Shown: positions 1 through 8,225 of the stretch, piece by piece | Numbering within the stretch: the first letter of the stretch is position 1 | Layout: every line of letters starts with the position of its first letter | NCBI RefSeq assembly: GCF_000964465.1 | Contig: NZ_BANH01000008.1 | Location: forward strand, 1 to 64,000 | DNA: 64,000 nt | Direction: 5' to 3' | Source of the DNA: Gluconobacter thailandicus F149-1 = NBRC 100600 | GTDB taxonomy: Bacteria > Pseudomonadota > Alphaproteobacteria > Acetobacterales > Acetobacteraceae | The notes under the pieces: generated by a model | The model's input: only the letters and a program-made list of their open reading frames with translations | Told to the model about the DNA's origin: nothing | Database searches by the model: none | Translations under genes and position numbers: made by a program

Positions 1-1
1 C

Positions 2-28
2 GCCGCAACCGTCATCTTCTGGCTATGA
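2..28 (+). pseudogene. Possible 3' end of an IS5-family transposase (window-edge fragment)
   Basis: An open frame enters from the window edge and ends AATVIFWL-stop. A hydrophobic, tryptophan-containing end of this kind is seen in some IS5-group transposases, and an IS5-like left end follows about 50 bases later. Only eight codons are visible, so this is a weak call that depends on sequence to the left. Confidence 0.2.
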
Positions 29-76
29 GTCCTGAGCCTAGAGTGGCTGGCGTCGTCCATTAATAGAAAGCTCTTT

Positions 77-205
77 GAGCCTGTCTGGAAAATCGGTCTG
101 ATGTGATTCAAACGCTGGGTGTGGACGCCAGAGCAGAGGGGCCGGATAGCCAGGATCCCCCGCAAGCCGAAACGCTCATCCGTGAATTTCCAAAAGGGTT
201 CTTAG
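77..205 (+). mobile_element. Putative IS5-family left-end remnant with truncated transposase start
   Basis: GAGCCTGTCTGGAAAA at 77-92 resembles the GAGCC-type terminal inverted repeats of IS5-family elements common in acetic acid bacteria. A short frame starting GTG at 119 reads VWTPEQRGRIARIPRKPK and stops at 203-205. VWTPEQRGR resembles the first residues of such transposases. No further transposase sequence follows, because the Lrp gene occupies 202 onward on the other strand. If real, this is a decayed or truncated end. Recognition is from memory only. Confidence 0.35.
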
Positions 206-657
206 AACAAGGGAAGTTCAGGGTCGGATTTTATTTCTTCCATGACAGTATAAGTATGGGTCTGACGCACTCCTGGCAGGCGAGTCAGGGTCTTTCCAAG
301 GAAATTTCGATACGCGGCCATGTCCTTGACCCGCGCTTTCACCAGATAATCAAAACCTCCCGCCACCATGTAGCATTCGCAGACCTGCGGAATGGTTTTC
401 AGAGCCTTCGAAAAAGACTCAAAAATATCGGGGCTGGTGCGATCCAGCGTCACCTGAATGAAGACCAGCAGCCCCAGATTGATGGTCTCTGGGTCGATGC
501 GCGCCATGTAGCCCCGAATAACGCCGTTTTGTTCCAGCTTACGGACGCGTTCAAGGGTGGCGGCGGGACTGAGATGGATCTGCCGGGAGAGATCCAGATT
601 TGTGATACGGCCGTCTTTCTGCAAAAGTCTCAGAATTCTGCGATCCATGTCGTCCAT
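202..657 (-). CDS. Lrp/AsnC-family transcriptional regulator (PutR-like)
   Basis: A 151-residue protein of normal Lrp/AsnC length. The N-terminal winged helix-turn-helix starts MDDMDRRILRLLQKDGR, with the family pattern LSPAATLERVRKLEQNGVI. The C-terminal RAM ligand-binding domain carries a typical ECYMVAGGFDYLVKARVKD segment. The start at 657 is chosen because MDDMDRR is the canonical beginning; the frame stays open to 774 but that extension has no family character. It is divergent from putA across an AT-rich gap of about 137 bases. In other alphaproteobacteria an Lrp-type activator next to putA (PutR) responds to proline, so the same role is inferred here. Confidence 0.9.
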   Translation of the reverse strand: MDDMDRRILRLLQKDGRITNLDLSRQIHLSPAATLERVRKLEQNGVIRGYMARIDPETINLGLLVFIQVTLDRTSPDIFESFSKALKTIPQVCECYMVAGGFDYLVKARVKDMAAYRNFLGKTLTRLPGVRQTHTYTVMEEIKSDPELPLF

Positions 658-793
658 TAGGAAACTGCCTGCAAATATAATTTTCCAAAAAATCAATATA
701 CCGAACTTAATTCGTTGTCTTTGGTAAAATACCATTCCCTGTTTCGTGAGCGTTTCAATATCTGGGAAGGACAATCAAACCAGCGGTACCCTC

Positions 794-3700
794 ATGACCA
801 CATCTTTTGCGTCGCTTGCTGCCACCGTTCCTTCGCGTTCCCTGCTGCGTCAGGCCATTACCGATCATATCCGTGTTCCGGAAGCGGGTCGTGTGGAAGT
901 GCTGTCCCGGGAGGCTGCACTCGATGAGAAGCAGGCTGTGCTGGCACGCCAGACAGCACGCCGTCTGGTTGAGGCGCTTCGCCAGTCCGGCAGTAGTGGT
1001 ATCGTGCAGGATCTGGTTCAGGAATATGATTTGTCGTCGCAGGAAGGTGTGGCGCTGATGTGCCTTGCCGAGGCCCTGCTGCGTATCCCCGATCTGCCAA
1101 CACGTGACGCTCTGATCCGTGACAAGATTGGAAGTGGCCAGTGGCACGAGCATATCAGTCGCAAGTCCTCCCTGTTCGTGAATGCCGCGACATGGGGGCT
1201 GGTTGTCTCTGGAAAAGTTTTGTCTGCGGAACAGACCAGAACGCTTCCAAGAAGCCTCAAAGGCCTGATTGGACGATGTGGTGAGCCTGTAATCCGCAGA
1301 GGTGTGGATCTGGCGATGCGCATGATGGGAGAGCAGTTTGTTACCGGTCAGACCATCGAAAATGCTCTAGAAAACAGCAAGCCTTTGGTCGCAAAGGGCT
1401 TCCGGTATTCCTACGATATGCTGGGTGAAGCTGCCACGACCATGGCGGACGCAGACCGGTATTACCGTGATTATGAACTGGCCATTCATGCGATTGGCAA
1501 AGCGGCAGCTGGCGCTGGTGTTTATCGGGGACCGGGAATCTCCGTCAAGCTTTCAGCTCTGCATCCGCGTTACAGCCGCCTTCAGAGAGACCGGGTTCTT
1601 GCGGAACTTGGACCACGTCTTACAGCACTCGCGCGTCTGGCCTGTCAGTACGATATCGGTTTCAATATTGATGCTGAAGAAACGGAACGGCTTGAGCTGT
1701 CGCTCGACCTTCTGGAAGCTCTGTGCCACGACGACGCCCTGAAGGACTGGAAGGGCATTGGTTTTGTGGTCCAAGCCTACCAGAAGCGCGCGCCGTTTGT
1801 TCTTGACTGGATCATCGACCTGGCCCGCCGGACAAATCATCGCCTGATGGTGCGTTTGGTAAAGGGTGCATACTGGGACAGCGAGATCAAACGGGCCCAG
1901 GTGGAAGGAATGGAGAATTTTCCACTTTTTACGCAGAAGGTTCACACAGACATCTCCTATATCGCCTGCGCCAAAAAGCTTCTGGCGGCCTCAGATGCTA
2001 TTTTCCCGCAGTTTGCGACCCATAATGCCCAGACGCTGGCAAGCATTCATGCCCTTGCCGACCCTGACTTCACCGTAGAGTCATATGAATTTCAGTGCCT
2101 GCACGGCATGGGGGAGACACTCTACAAGGAGGTTGTTGGCCCTGAGAAGCTGGACAGACCTGTCCGGGTTTACGCGCCTGTGGGGACGCATGAGACGCTG
2201 TTGGCTTACCTCGTGCGTCGCCTGCTGGAGAATGGAGCCAATTCGTCTTTCGTAAACCGTATTCAAGACCCGGCTATTTCGATCGAGGAACTGATCACGG
2301 ATCCGGTCACATTGGCTGCCAGCCTCCCTGCCGGTGCAATTCGGCTCCCTCTGGATATGTTCCAGCCCGAGCGCCAGAATTCTCGCGGGCTTGATCTTTC
2401 TGATGAAAATACCCTGAAAGCTCTTGGGCTGACACTGAGTATTCCAACGACTTTTGGCGCGCAGACAGGAGAGGCTATTACCAATCCCGCCAACAGGCAG
2501 GACAAGGTCGGCTTTATTCAGGCCACATCTGTTGAGGATGTGAAAGACGTGATCCGCAAAGCGCAGGACGGCTTTGAAGTCTGGAAGAACACGCCTGTTT
2601 CAGAGCGCGCGGCGTGTCTTGAAAAGGCTGCCAGCCATCTCGAAGACGATATGCCGCGTCTGATGGGGCTCATCATCCGGGAGGCGGGCAAGACTCTTGC
2701 GAATGCTGTCTCTGAAATCCGGGAAGCGGTCGATTTTCTGCGCTATTATGCTGCACAAATCCGACGTGACTTTGCTGACGGTACGGCTGTTCCGCTCGGG
2801 CCGGTGGTGTGTATCAGCCCGTGGAATTTCCCGCTTGCCATTTTTCTGGGACAGGTTTCCGCATCCCTCGCTGCCGGCAACAGTGTTCTCGCCAAGCCGG
2901 CTGAAGAAACGCCTCTGATTGCCAGGGAAGCGATCCGTTGTCTGCATGAATCTGGCGTCCCCGAAGCGGTCGTGCAGCTTGTGCAGGGGGGAGGTGACAT
3001 TGGAGCGGCGCTGGTCGCAGATCCACGGGTGACGGGCGTCCTGTTTACGGGGTCAACGGAAGTTGCCAAGCTGATCGAAAAGCAGCTTTCCCAACGCCTG
3101 AATCCGAATGGTTCGCCCGTCCCGCTGATTGCGGAAACGGGCGGCCAGAATGCTCTTGTCGTGGACAGTTCCGCCCTTTCCGAGCAGGTTGTTGCAGACG
3201 TTCTGTCGTCCGCTTTTGACAGTGCGGGGCAGCGCTGTAGTGCTCTGCGTGTGCTGTGCCTTCAGGACGACAGCGCAGATCGTGTCCTCACCATGCTCAA
3301 GGGCGCGATGGACGAACTGCGAACGGGTGATCCCTCACTGCCTGAGACGGATGTTGGCCCGGTCATCAGTGCTGAGGCGCAGGCTGGTATCCTGCGTCAT
3401 ATCGAGGAGCTGCGTGCGCGAGGTTTCAGAATTCATCAGTCACCGCTTGAGGCAGACTGTGAAAACGGAACCTTCGTCGCGCCGACACTGATTGAAATTG
3501 ACAGTCTTTCAGTTCTTCAGCGTGAAATCTTCGGCCCGGTTCTGCATGTTGTCCGCTACCAGCGGGATGAACTTCCGCAAGTGATGAAAAACATCCATGA
3601 CACGGGATATGCGCTGACATTTGGTGTCCATTCGCGGATTGATAAAACAATCGAGGATCTGAAAGCGGCATCTGACGCAGGCAATATCTACATCAATCGT

Positions 3701-4363
3701 AATCTTGTGGGTGCAGTGGTCGGTGTTCAGCCTTTCGGAGGGCACGGCCTTTCGGGAACCGGCCCCAAGGCAGGTGGACCGCTTTATCTGCGTCGTCTTC
3801 TCGCACATCGTCCCGAGATCAAAGGGTTTTCCAGACGGGATTTGCCGGTTGTTTTGAATGCCGCTGGCCAATGGCTCCGGGCAATCGTCCCCGACTTCCG
3901 GGCAAAAGCCAGTGTCGGAACGCTGCTGGGGGCTCAACTCACTCTTCCTGGACCTGTTGGCGAAGAAAACGTCTATACATTGACGGCGCGTGGGACAGTT
4001 CTCTGTGCAGGCCCGACACTTGAAGACGTGTGCCAACAGGTCACGGATGCTCTGACCGCTGGAAATGTCTGCGCTATTCCTGCAGAAATATGGCGTCGTT
4101 TGCCACCACCGCCAGTTGGGCTTCTGTCGCATGTCCTGCCGGTATCAGGCAGTACCCAGTGTGATATCGCGCTTTGCAACGGAGACGAGGCGATCAGGAA
4201 ACAGGTTCTGTCTGCGCTTCAGTCCGATCAGGGGCCTGTCGTATGTCTCCATACCCCTGACGAGCATGGTCACTATCCGATGGAATGGTTGGTGCAGGAA
4301 CGGGTTTGCAGCACTAATACAACGGCGGCAGGTGGTAACGCAGCGCTGATGGCGGTTGTCTGA
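794..4363 (+). CDS. putA: Bifunctional proline dehydrogenase / glutamate-semialdehyde dehydrogenase PutA
   Basis: About 1189 residues. It oxidises proline to pyrroline-5-carboxylate (FAD-dependent PRODH barrel, passing electrons to quinone) and then to glutamate (NAD-dependent dehydrogenase). The PRODH region (roughly residues 170-480) shows SVKLSALHPRYSRLQ and RLVKGAYWDSEIKRAQ. The aldehyde dehydrogenase region (about 550-1020) shows AETGGQNALVVD and the catalytic Cys815 in DSAGQRCSALR. A tail of about 170 residues follows the dehydrogenase, as in 'type B' PutA. There is no N-terminal ribbon-helix-helix DNA-binding domain, so unlike the E. coli protein it is not its own repressor, which fits the adjacent Lrp gene. 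ATG at 794 is preferred; GTG at 746 is an alternative in the same frame. Confidence 0.95.
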   Translation: MTTSFASLAATVPSRSLLRQAITDHIRVPEAGRVEVLSREAALDEKQAVLARQTARRLVEALRQSGSSGIVQDLVQEYDLSSQEGVALMCLAEALLRIPDLPTRDALIRDKIGSGQWHEHISRKSSLFVNAATWGLVVSGKVLSAEQTRTLPRSLKGLIGRCGEPVIRRGVDLAMRMMGEQFVTGQTIENALENSKPLVAKGFRYSYDMLGEAATTMADADRYYRDYELAIHAIGKAAAGAGVYRGPGISVKLSALHPRYSRLQRDRVLAELGPRLTALARLACQYDIGFNIDAEETERLELSLDLLEALCHDDALKDWKGIGFVVQAYQKRAPFVLDWIIDLARRTNHRLMVRLVKGAYWDSEIKRAQVEGMENFPLFTQKVHTDISYIACAKKLLAASDAIFPQFATHNAQTLASIHALADPDFTVESYEFQCLHGMGETLYKEVVGPEKLDRPVRVYAPVGTHETLLAYLVRRLLENGANSSFVNRIQDPAISIEELITDPVTLAASLPAGAIRLPLDMFQPERQNSRGLDLSDENTLKALGLTLSIPTTFGAQTGEAITNPANRQDKVGFIQATSVEDVKDVIRKAQDGFEVWKNTPVSERAACLEKAASHLEDDMPRLMGLIIREAGKTLANAVSEIREAVDFLRYYAAQIRRDFADGTAVPLGPVVCISPWNFPLAIFLGQVSASLAAGNSVLAKPAEETPLIAREAIRCLHESGVPEAVVQLVQGGGDIGAALVADPRVTGVLFTGSTEVAKLIEKQLSQRLNPNGSPVPLIAETGGQNALVVDSSALSEQVVADVLSSAFDSAGQRCSALRVLCLQDDSADRVLTMLKGAMDELRTGDPSLPETDVGPVISAEAQAGILRHIEELRARGFRIHQSPLEADCENGTFVAPTLIEIDSLSVLQREIFGPVLHVVRYQRDELPQVMKNIHDTGYALTFGVHSRIDKTIEDLKAASDAGNIYINRNLVGAVVGVQPFGGHGLSGTGPKAGGPLYLRRLLAHRPEIKGFSRRDLPVVLNAAGQWLRAIVPDFRAKASVGTLLGAQLTLPGPVGEENVYTLTARGTVLCAGPTLEDVCQQVTDALTAGNVCAIPAEIWRRLPPPPVGLLSHVLPVSGSTQCDIALCNGDEAIRKQVLSALQSDQGPVVCLHTPDEHGHYPMEWLVQERVCSTNTTAAGGNAALMAVV

Positions 4364-4671
4364 TCTTTTATAAGGTTTTACCCATTTTGGCCGGGAGACC
4401 CGTTTCTAATGCGGCCAAAGCGAAGCTGTCTGCACAATCCATCTGAAAAGCAACGCTCGACTTTGTCGTGAGGTCGGGCACATCACAAACAGGTCGATGG
4501 GGGCGAACTGCCCGCATATTGTGTATCAGGTGGCCAGGTGACTGTCTCCAGACGGTGATTGGATGTTCCCTGACGGTGCTGGTGCTGAGTATTCCCTACC
4601 TGCGGCTGCTTCTGTAAGAATCAGGGCCGTATCGAAAGTGTTGTTCGATAGATCCCCTGATCTTAAGGCCT
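4364..4671. other. Intergenic region between putA and the TetR gene
   Basis: 308 bases with no credible gene. An inverted repeat TTTGGCCG/CGGCCAAA (4386-4393 and 4412-4419, 18-base loop) lies 22 bases after the putA stop. It lacks a T-tract, so it is a weak terminator candidate at best. The right end holds the dyad described separately at 4621-4660. Nothing else is recognised. Confidence 0.6.
4621..4660. promoter_or_regulatory. Nested inverted repeat, likely TetR autoregulatory operator
   Basis: A perfect 21-base dyad TATCGAA-N7-TTCGATA (4630-4650) is enclosed by an outer pair TCAGGG (4621-4626) and CCCTGA (4655-4660). It ends 11 bases before the ATG of the TetR gene. Position and symmetry fit an autoregulatory TetR operator. 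It could also form a hairpin in the leader RNA. No second copy was seen upstream of the downstream M24 gene. Confidence 0.5.
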
Positions 4672-5316
4672 ATGACCGCTCCTTCACCTTCCAGTCTCCT
4701 GCTGCCCCGTCGGCGCACCCAAGCTGATCGGAGTGCTGCGACGCGCGCCAAAATTCTGGAGGCGACGGTCATGCTGTTGCAGACCCAAGGGTACGCGGCC
4801 ACAACCATCCAGCGCATTTCCAAGACGGCAAATGTCAGCCTTGGAGCTTTGCAGCATCATTTTCCAACCAAGTCGCAGGTTATGGCGACTGTTCTGCGCC
4901 ATTATGCACTCAAGCGCGCGCGGCTCTACCGGCGGGCACTGAGTATGCAGGCCACACCTGAGCAGCGTGTAGATGCCATGCTGGACACGATGTGGCGGCT
5001 GGTTACGGACGGGCCGGAATTTCTGGCGACAGTGGAAATTGAGCTGGCACGCCGGAGCGATCCTGATCTGGAAGCTGTGACGGCGCCCGTTCTTGAGCGC
5101 ATTGATCAGTTTATGACCCGCTGGCTTTCCGGGCAGCGTATGGCACCACCAGATCCGCGCTTTGTCGAACTGCGGCTGCTCAATTCGGCCTTGCTCCGAG
5201 GCTTGGCTGTCGAGCGCGCGCGTGGGGTGCCTGTGGAGAATCTGGCGCGTTCTTTCGAAGTGTGGCGCCAGTTTTCACGCACGGAGTTTCTGAGGATTGC
5301 GGCACGTCCGGCCTGA
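4672..5316 (+). CDS. TetR/AcrR-family transcriptional regulator
   Basis: 214 residues. The N-terminal helix-turn-helix begins around residue 20 (ATRAKILEATVMLLQTQGY) and contains TTIQRISKTANVSLGALQHHF, a clear TetR recognition-helix signature. The C-terminal ligand domain is not assignable. A TAAGG ribosome-binding sequence lies just before ATG 4672. It reads in the same direction as the M24-MFS-TonB receptor genes and is a candidate regulator of them as well as of itself; the only dyad seen is its own (4630-4650). Confidence 0.9.
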   Translation: MTAPSPSSLLLPRRRTQADRSAATRAKILEATVMLLQTQGYAATTIQRISKTANVSLGALQHHFPTKSQVMATVLRHYALKRARLYRRALSMQATPEQRVDAMLDTMWRLVTDGPEFLATVEIELARRSDPDLEAVTAPVLERIDQFMTRWLSGQRMAPPDPRFVELRLLNSALLRGLAVERARGVPVENLARSFEVWRQFSRTEFLRIAARPA

Positions 5317-5379
5317 AGACGCGGCGGATCACGAACAGTCTGTCTCCAAGAGGGTCATTGCAGATTTAGAATAATTTTC

Positions 5380-5408
5380 TTGACGCTTATAAAACAAGTA
5401 GGTTGTAT
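5380..5408 (+). promoter_or_regulatory. Possible sigma-70-type promoter before the M24 gene
   Basis: TTGACG (5380-5385), a 17-base spacer and TTGTAT (5403-5408) in an AT-rich stretch about 75 bases before ATG 5481. The -10 element is poor. The ACAA-N5-TTGT dyad (5394-5406) within it could be an operator. Tentative. Confidence 0.3.
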
Positions 5409-5480
5409 TGCTTTTATGTAGATTCACCAGCAGCTCACCCCGGAGGGAAGGCAGCTGGTTCCAGACAGATAGGGTCAAAC

Positions 5481-6635
5481 ATGACGATGCCGCCTCTCAC
5501 CGCTGCACAGGTTTCCGCGCCTGAGATCGCTGAACGTCATCGCCGGGTTCGTGAAAAGATGGAGCAGGCCGGCCTGACCGCCTATGTCTCTTTCGATCCG
5601 GATAATGTCTATTACCTGACGAATTTCGCGAATTTTGTACATGAACGCCCGTTCGTTCTGATTCTGACGATGACGGAAACGTTCTTCGTTGTGCCGGTTC
5701 TCGAAGTCCCGCATGTGCTGCGTCACAAGGTCGGAGATTTGACGCTTCTGGACTATGCTGAGTTTCCCGCAGTTGTCGGAAAACGCTGGTCTGACCGGTT
5801 TTCGGACGCTCTGCCCACACAGGGAACAGTCGGGATTGAAGGCGCCTGTCCAGCATATCTGCAAGCGCAGATCGGGAACCCGATTAAGCTTCTGAACATC
5901 ATTGACGAGATCCGTGAGGTCAAGTCAGCGCACGAAATATCGCGGATTGCCTGGACAAGTGACGTGATGACAAAAGCGCTGGCGATGATGTTAGGGCAAG
6001 TGAAGCCGGGTGTAATGGTCGCTCATGCCATTGGCGACGTAACGTCTTACTTTTATCAGCGCTGTCTGACGGAATCACCGCAGTATAATGTCATGTCCAG
6101 TCATGCGGCTGGTCTCATTCAGCCACCGGCTTTTACGGATGATCCGCATAACTTCTCCTGCCTGACTGCAACATGCGAGCCAGGCGGCCCGTTTCTGGGG
6201 CTGGTAGCTGGCAAGATCAACGGTTATGGCGCTGAAATCGAGCGGACGTTTTTCCTCAACAGCATTCCCGAAGATACAAAACGGCCTTTCGATACGATGA
6301 TGGAAATGCGCCTCAAGGCGTATGACATGCTCAAACCTGGCGCTATTGGTTCGGAAATTGATGCGGCCTGTCAGGCTATTGCTCATGCGGCAGGATACGA
6401 GACGCCCCTGCATCGCACCGGACATAGTTTTGGCGTGACAAGTCATGAAGCGCCGTTCCTGGCGCTGGGCGAAGACAACGTTATTCAGCCGGGCATGATT
6501 TTCAGTATCGAGCCAGGCATCTATCTGAACGGTAAAGGTGGTTATCGCCACTCAGATACGGTTCTGGTGACGGAAACCGGGTATGAAGTGCTCACGAAAT
6601 ATCCCGACAGAAAAGAAGACCTGATCGTCGGGTAA
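5481..6635 (+). CDS. M24-family hydrolase, creatinase / ectoine-hydrolase-like (metal ligands missing)
   Basis: 384 residues with the two-domain M24 'pita-bread' layout: a creatinase-type N-terminal domain (to about residue 150) and the catalytic fold after it. True M24 peptidases bind two metals through Asp, Asp, His, Glu, Glu. Here the expected positions read Val242 (in LVAGKINGYG), Glu252 (in AEIERTFF), His315 (GHSFGV), Glu344 (SIEPG) and Ser358 (GGYRHSDT). Three of five ligands are therefore changed. The ERT and GHSFGV pattern is that of creatinase, a metal-free C-N hydrolase, so an amidinohydrolase or ectoine-hydrolase (DoeA)-like role is more likely than aminopeptidase. ATG 5481 is preferred over the upstream TTG at 5403 because AGGG precedes it. 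The MFS transporter downstream may supply its substrate. Confidence 0.85.
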   Translation: MTMPPLTAAQVSAPEIAERHRRVREKMEQAGLTAYVSFDPDNVYYLTNFANFVHERPFVLILTMTETFFVVPVLEVPHVLRHKVGDLTLLDYAEFPAVVGKRWSDRFSDALPTQGTVGIEGACPAYLQAQIGNPIKLLNIIDEIREVKSAHEISRIAWTSDVMTKALAMMLGQVKPGVMVAHAIGDVTSYFYQRCLTESPQYNVMSSHAAGLIQPPAFTDDPHNFSCLTATCEPGGPFLGLVAGKINGYGAEIERTFFLNSIPEDTKRPFDTMMEMRLKAYDMLKPGAIGSEIDAACQAIAHAAGYETPLHRTGHSFGVTSHEAPFLALGEDNVIQPGMIFSIEPGIYLNGKGGYRHSDTVLVTETGYEVLTKYPDRKEDLIVG

Positions 6636-6768
6636 GCATTTCCGAAATATCGAAGCTCTTTACCGAGGTTCGTCTGTGTTGCCCTGTCGCCGTGAATATT
6701 CCGGGGCGTTCAGGGTAACCGGGCAGAACTGCGCTTCAACACTCTACATCGTTCCGGGATAGAAACAC

Positions 6769-8103
6769 ATGTCCATTGCAGACCGACTGGAGCGTCTCCC
6801 ATTCTCCAGCTTTCACTACAGGCTCCTGCTTCTCGGCGGTGCAGGATACTGCTTCGACGGGCTTGATGGCGCCATTCTCGCGTTCGTCATGCCCGCCCTG
6901 CAGCATGTATGGGGCCTGTCCATGGCCCAGCTCGGTCTCTTGGGGAGCGGAGCATTTTTTGGATATTTCATTGGCGCGTTGACGGCTGGGGCGGTCGCAG
7001 ACCGGTGGGGAAGGCGCTCTGTCATGATGTGGGCGCTTGCCTGCTATTGCGTTGGGTCTCTTATCTCGGCGCTGTGTGTTTCCTGGCATGGTTTTGTACT
7101 GGCGCGTGTTTTGTCTGGGATTGGAACGGGCGCTGAATCTGCCATTATCGCTCCTTATCTTTCGGAATTTGTACCGCGTCGATATCGCGGAATTTTCACT
7201 GGCGCACTGGCAGGGTTTTTCTCATTTGGATTTGTGGCTGCATCCTTGCTGGGCTACGCGCTGGTGCCGGGATCGGAAAATGGATGGCGTTGGGCAATAG
7301 GTTTGACGGCGTGTCCGGTGGTTATGCTGTTGTGGTGGCGCCGTGCGTTGCCGGAATCCCCACGATGGCTGCTGGCTACCGGACAAGGCGATACTGCTCA
7401 TGCTGTTCTTTGCAAGATTGAAAAGAACATTGGCGTCCTATCGCCATCCTATGAAGCTGAGTCAGTCCCATCCATTAAAACATCTTTTGCGGGACAATTT
7501 GTAGGGCTCTGGCGTGCCCAGCTATGGCGTATCACGGCGATGAGCTGGGTTCTGTGGCTGGCCGTCACGTTCAGCTATTATGCGTTTTTCTCCTGGTTGC
7601 CGACGCTGCTCATCGCACGTGGCTTCACCATTACGCATAGCTTCGGATTTTCTATTGCCATTTGTGTAGCGCAGATCCCCGGCTATTTCAGCGCTGGCTT
7701 CTGTAACGAATATTTCGGAAGAAAAACGACAATCGTGACGTATCTGGGGGCTGCCGTGATCAGCGCTGCCAGTATGGCGCTTGTGTCGTCATCGACAGGT
7801 ATCCTGATTGCAGGAATTTTGCTGTCATTTTTTATGAATGGCACGTTCGCCGGGGTTTATGCCTACACGCCCGAAATTTTCCCGACAGCCCTTCGTGCGA
7901 CGGGAATGGGAAGTGCATCAGCAATTGGTCGTATTGGGGCGATCGCTGCGCCACTTCTGATTGGAGCGCTGTATCCAAAGGCCGGATTTGCGGGCGTGTT
8001 CGGCATGACGGCTCTGATCCTTCTCTTCGGCGCATTGTCCATTCTGGTCTTTGGACCGTCGACCGTAAACCTCTCTCTCGAAGAGATCGAAAGCACGTAC
8101 TGA
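6769..8103 (+). CDS. MFS transporter, metabolite:H+ symporter type
   Basis: 444 residues with about twelve hydrophobic segments. It has the MFS motif A between helices 2 and 3 (GAVADRWGRRSVMM) and an N-terminal signature GGAGYCFDGLDGAILAFVMP that resembles the benzoate/niacin/organic-acid symporter branch. The central cytoplasmic loop lies around residues 215-245. It is 133 bases downstream of the creatinase-like hydrolase and upstream of a TonB receptor, so it is a candidate inner-membrane importer for that hydrolase's substrate. The substrate itself cannot be read from sequence. Confidence 0.88.
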   Translation: MSIADRLERLPFSSFHYRLLLLGGAGYCFDGLDGAILAFVMPALQHVWGLSMAQLGLLGSGAFFGYFIGALTAGAVADRWGRRSVMMWALACYCVGSLISALCVSWHGFVLARVLSGIGTGAESAIIAPYLSEFVPRRYRGIFTGALAGFFSFGFVAASLLGYALVPGSENGWRWAIGLTACPVVMLLWWRRALPESPRWLLATGQGDTAHAVLCKIEKNIGVLSPSYEAESVPSIKTSFAGQFVGLWRAQLWRITAMSWVLWLAVTFSYYAFFSWLPTLLIARGFTITHSFGFSIAICVAQIPGYFSAGFCNEYFGRKTTIVTYLGAAVISAASMALVSSSTGILIAGILLSFFMNGTFAGVYAYTPEIFPTALRATGMGSASAIGRIGAIAAPLLIGALYPKAGFAGVFGMTALILLFGALSILVFGPSTVNLSLEEIESTY

Positions 8104-8225
8104 GTTTCCAGAATTTTGCGGGATGCCTGGACTGATGAAGTCCGGATCCCGCCCTGAAATCCATCATGCACTTCGCATGGCTGCTACACCCTCTGATAGC
8201 CGGTGTTGTTCCGGGGAGACCTGAA

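Noticed and set aside
8125-8170. CTGATGA followed later by GAAA, reminiscent of a hammerhead ribozyme core
   Set aside because: The stretch between the two boxes cannot form stem II, and CTGATGA is the loop of a simple GGACT/AGTCC hairpin. Chance match.
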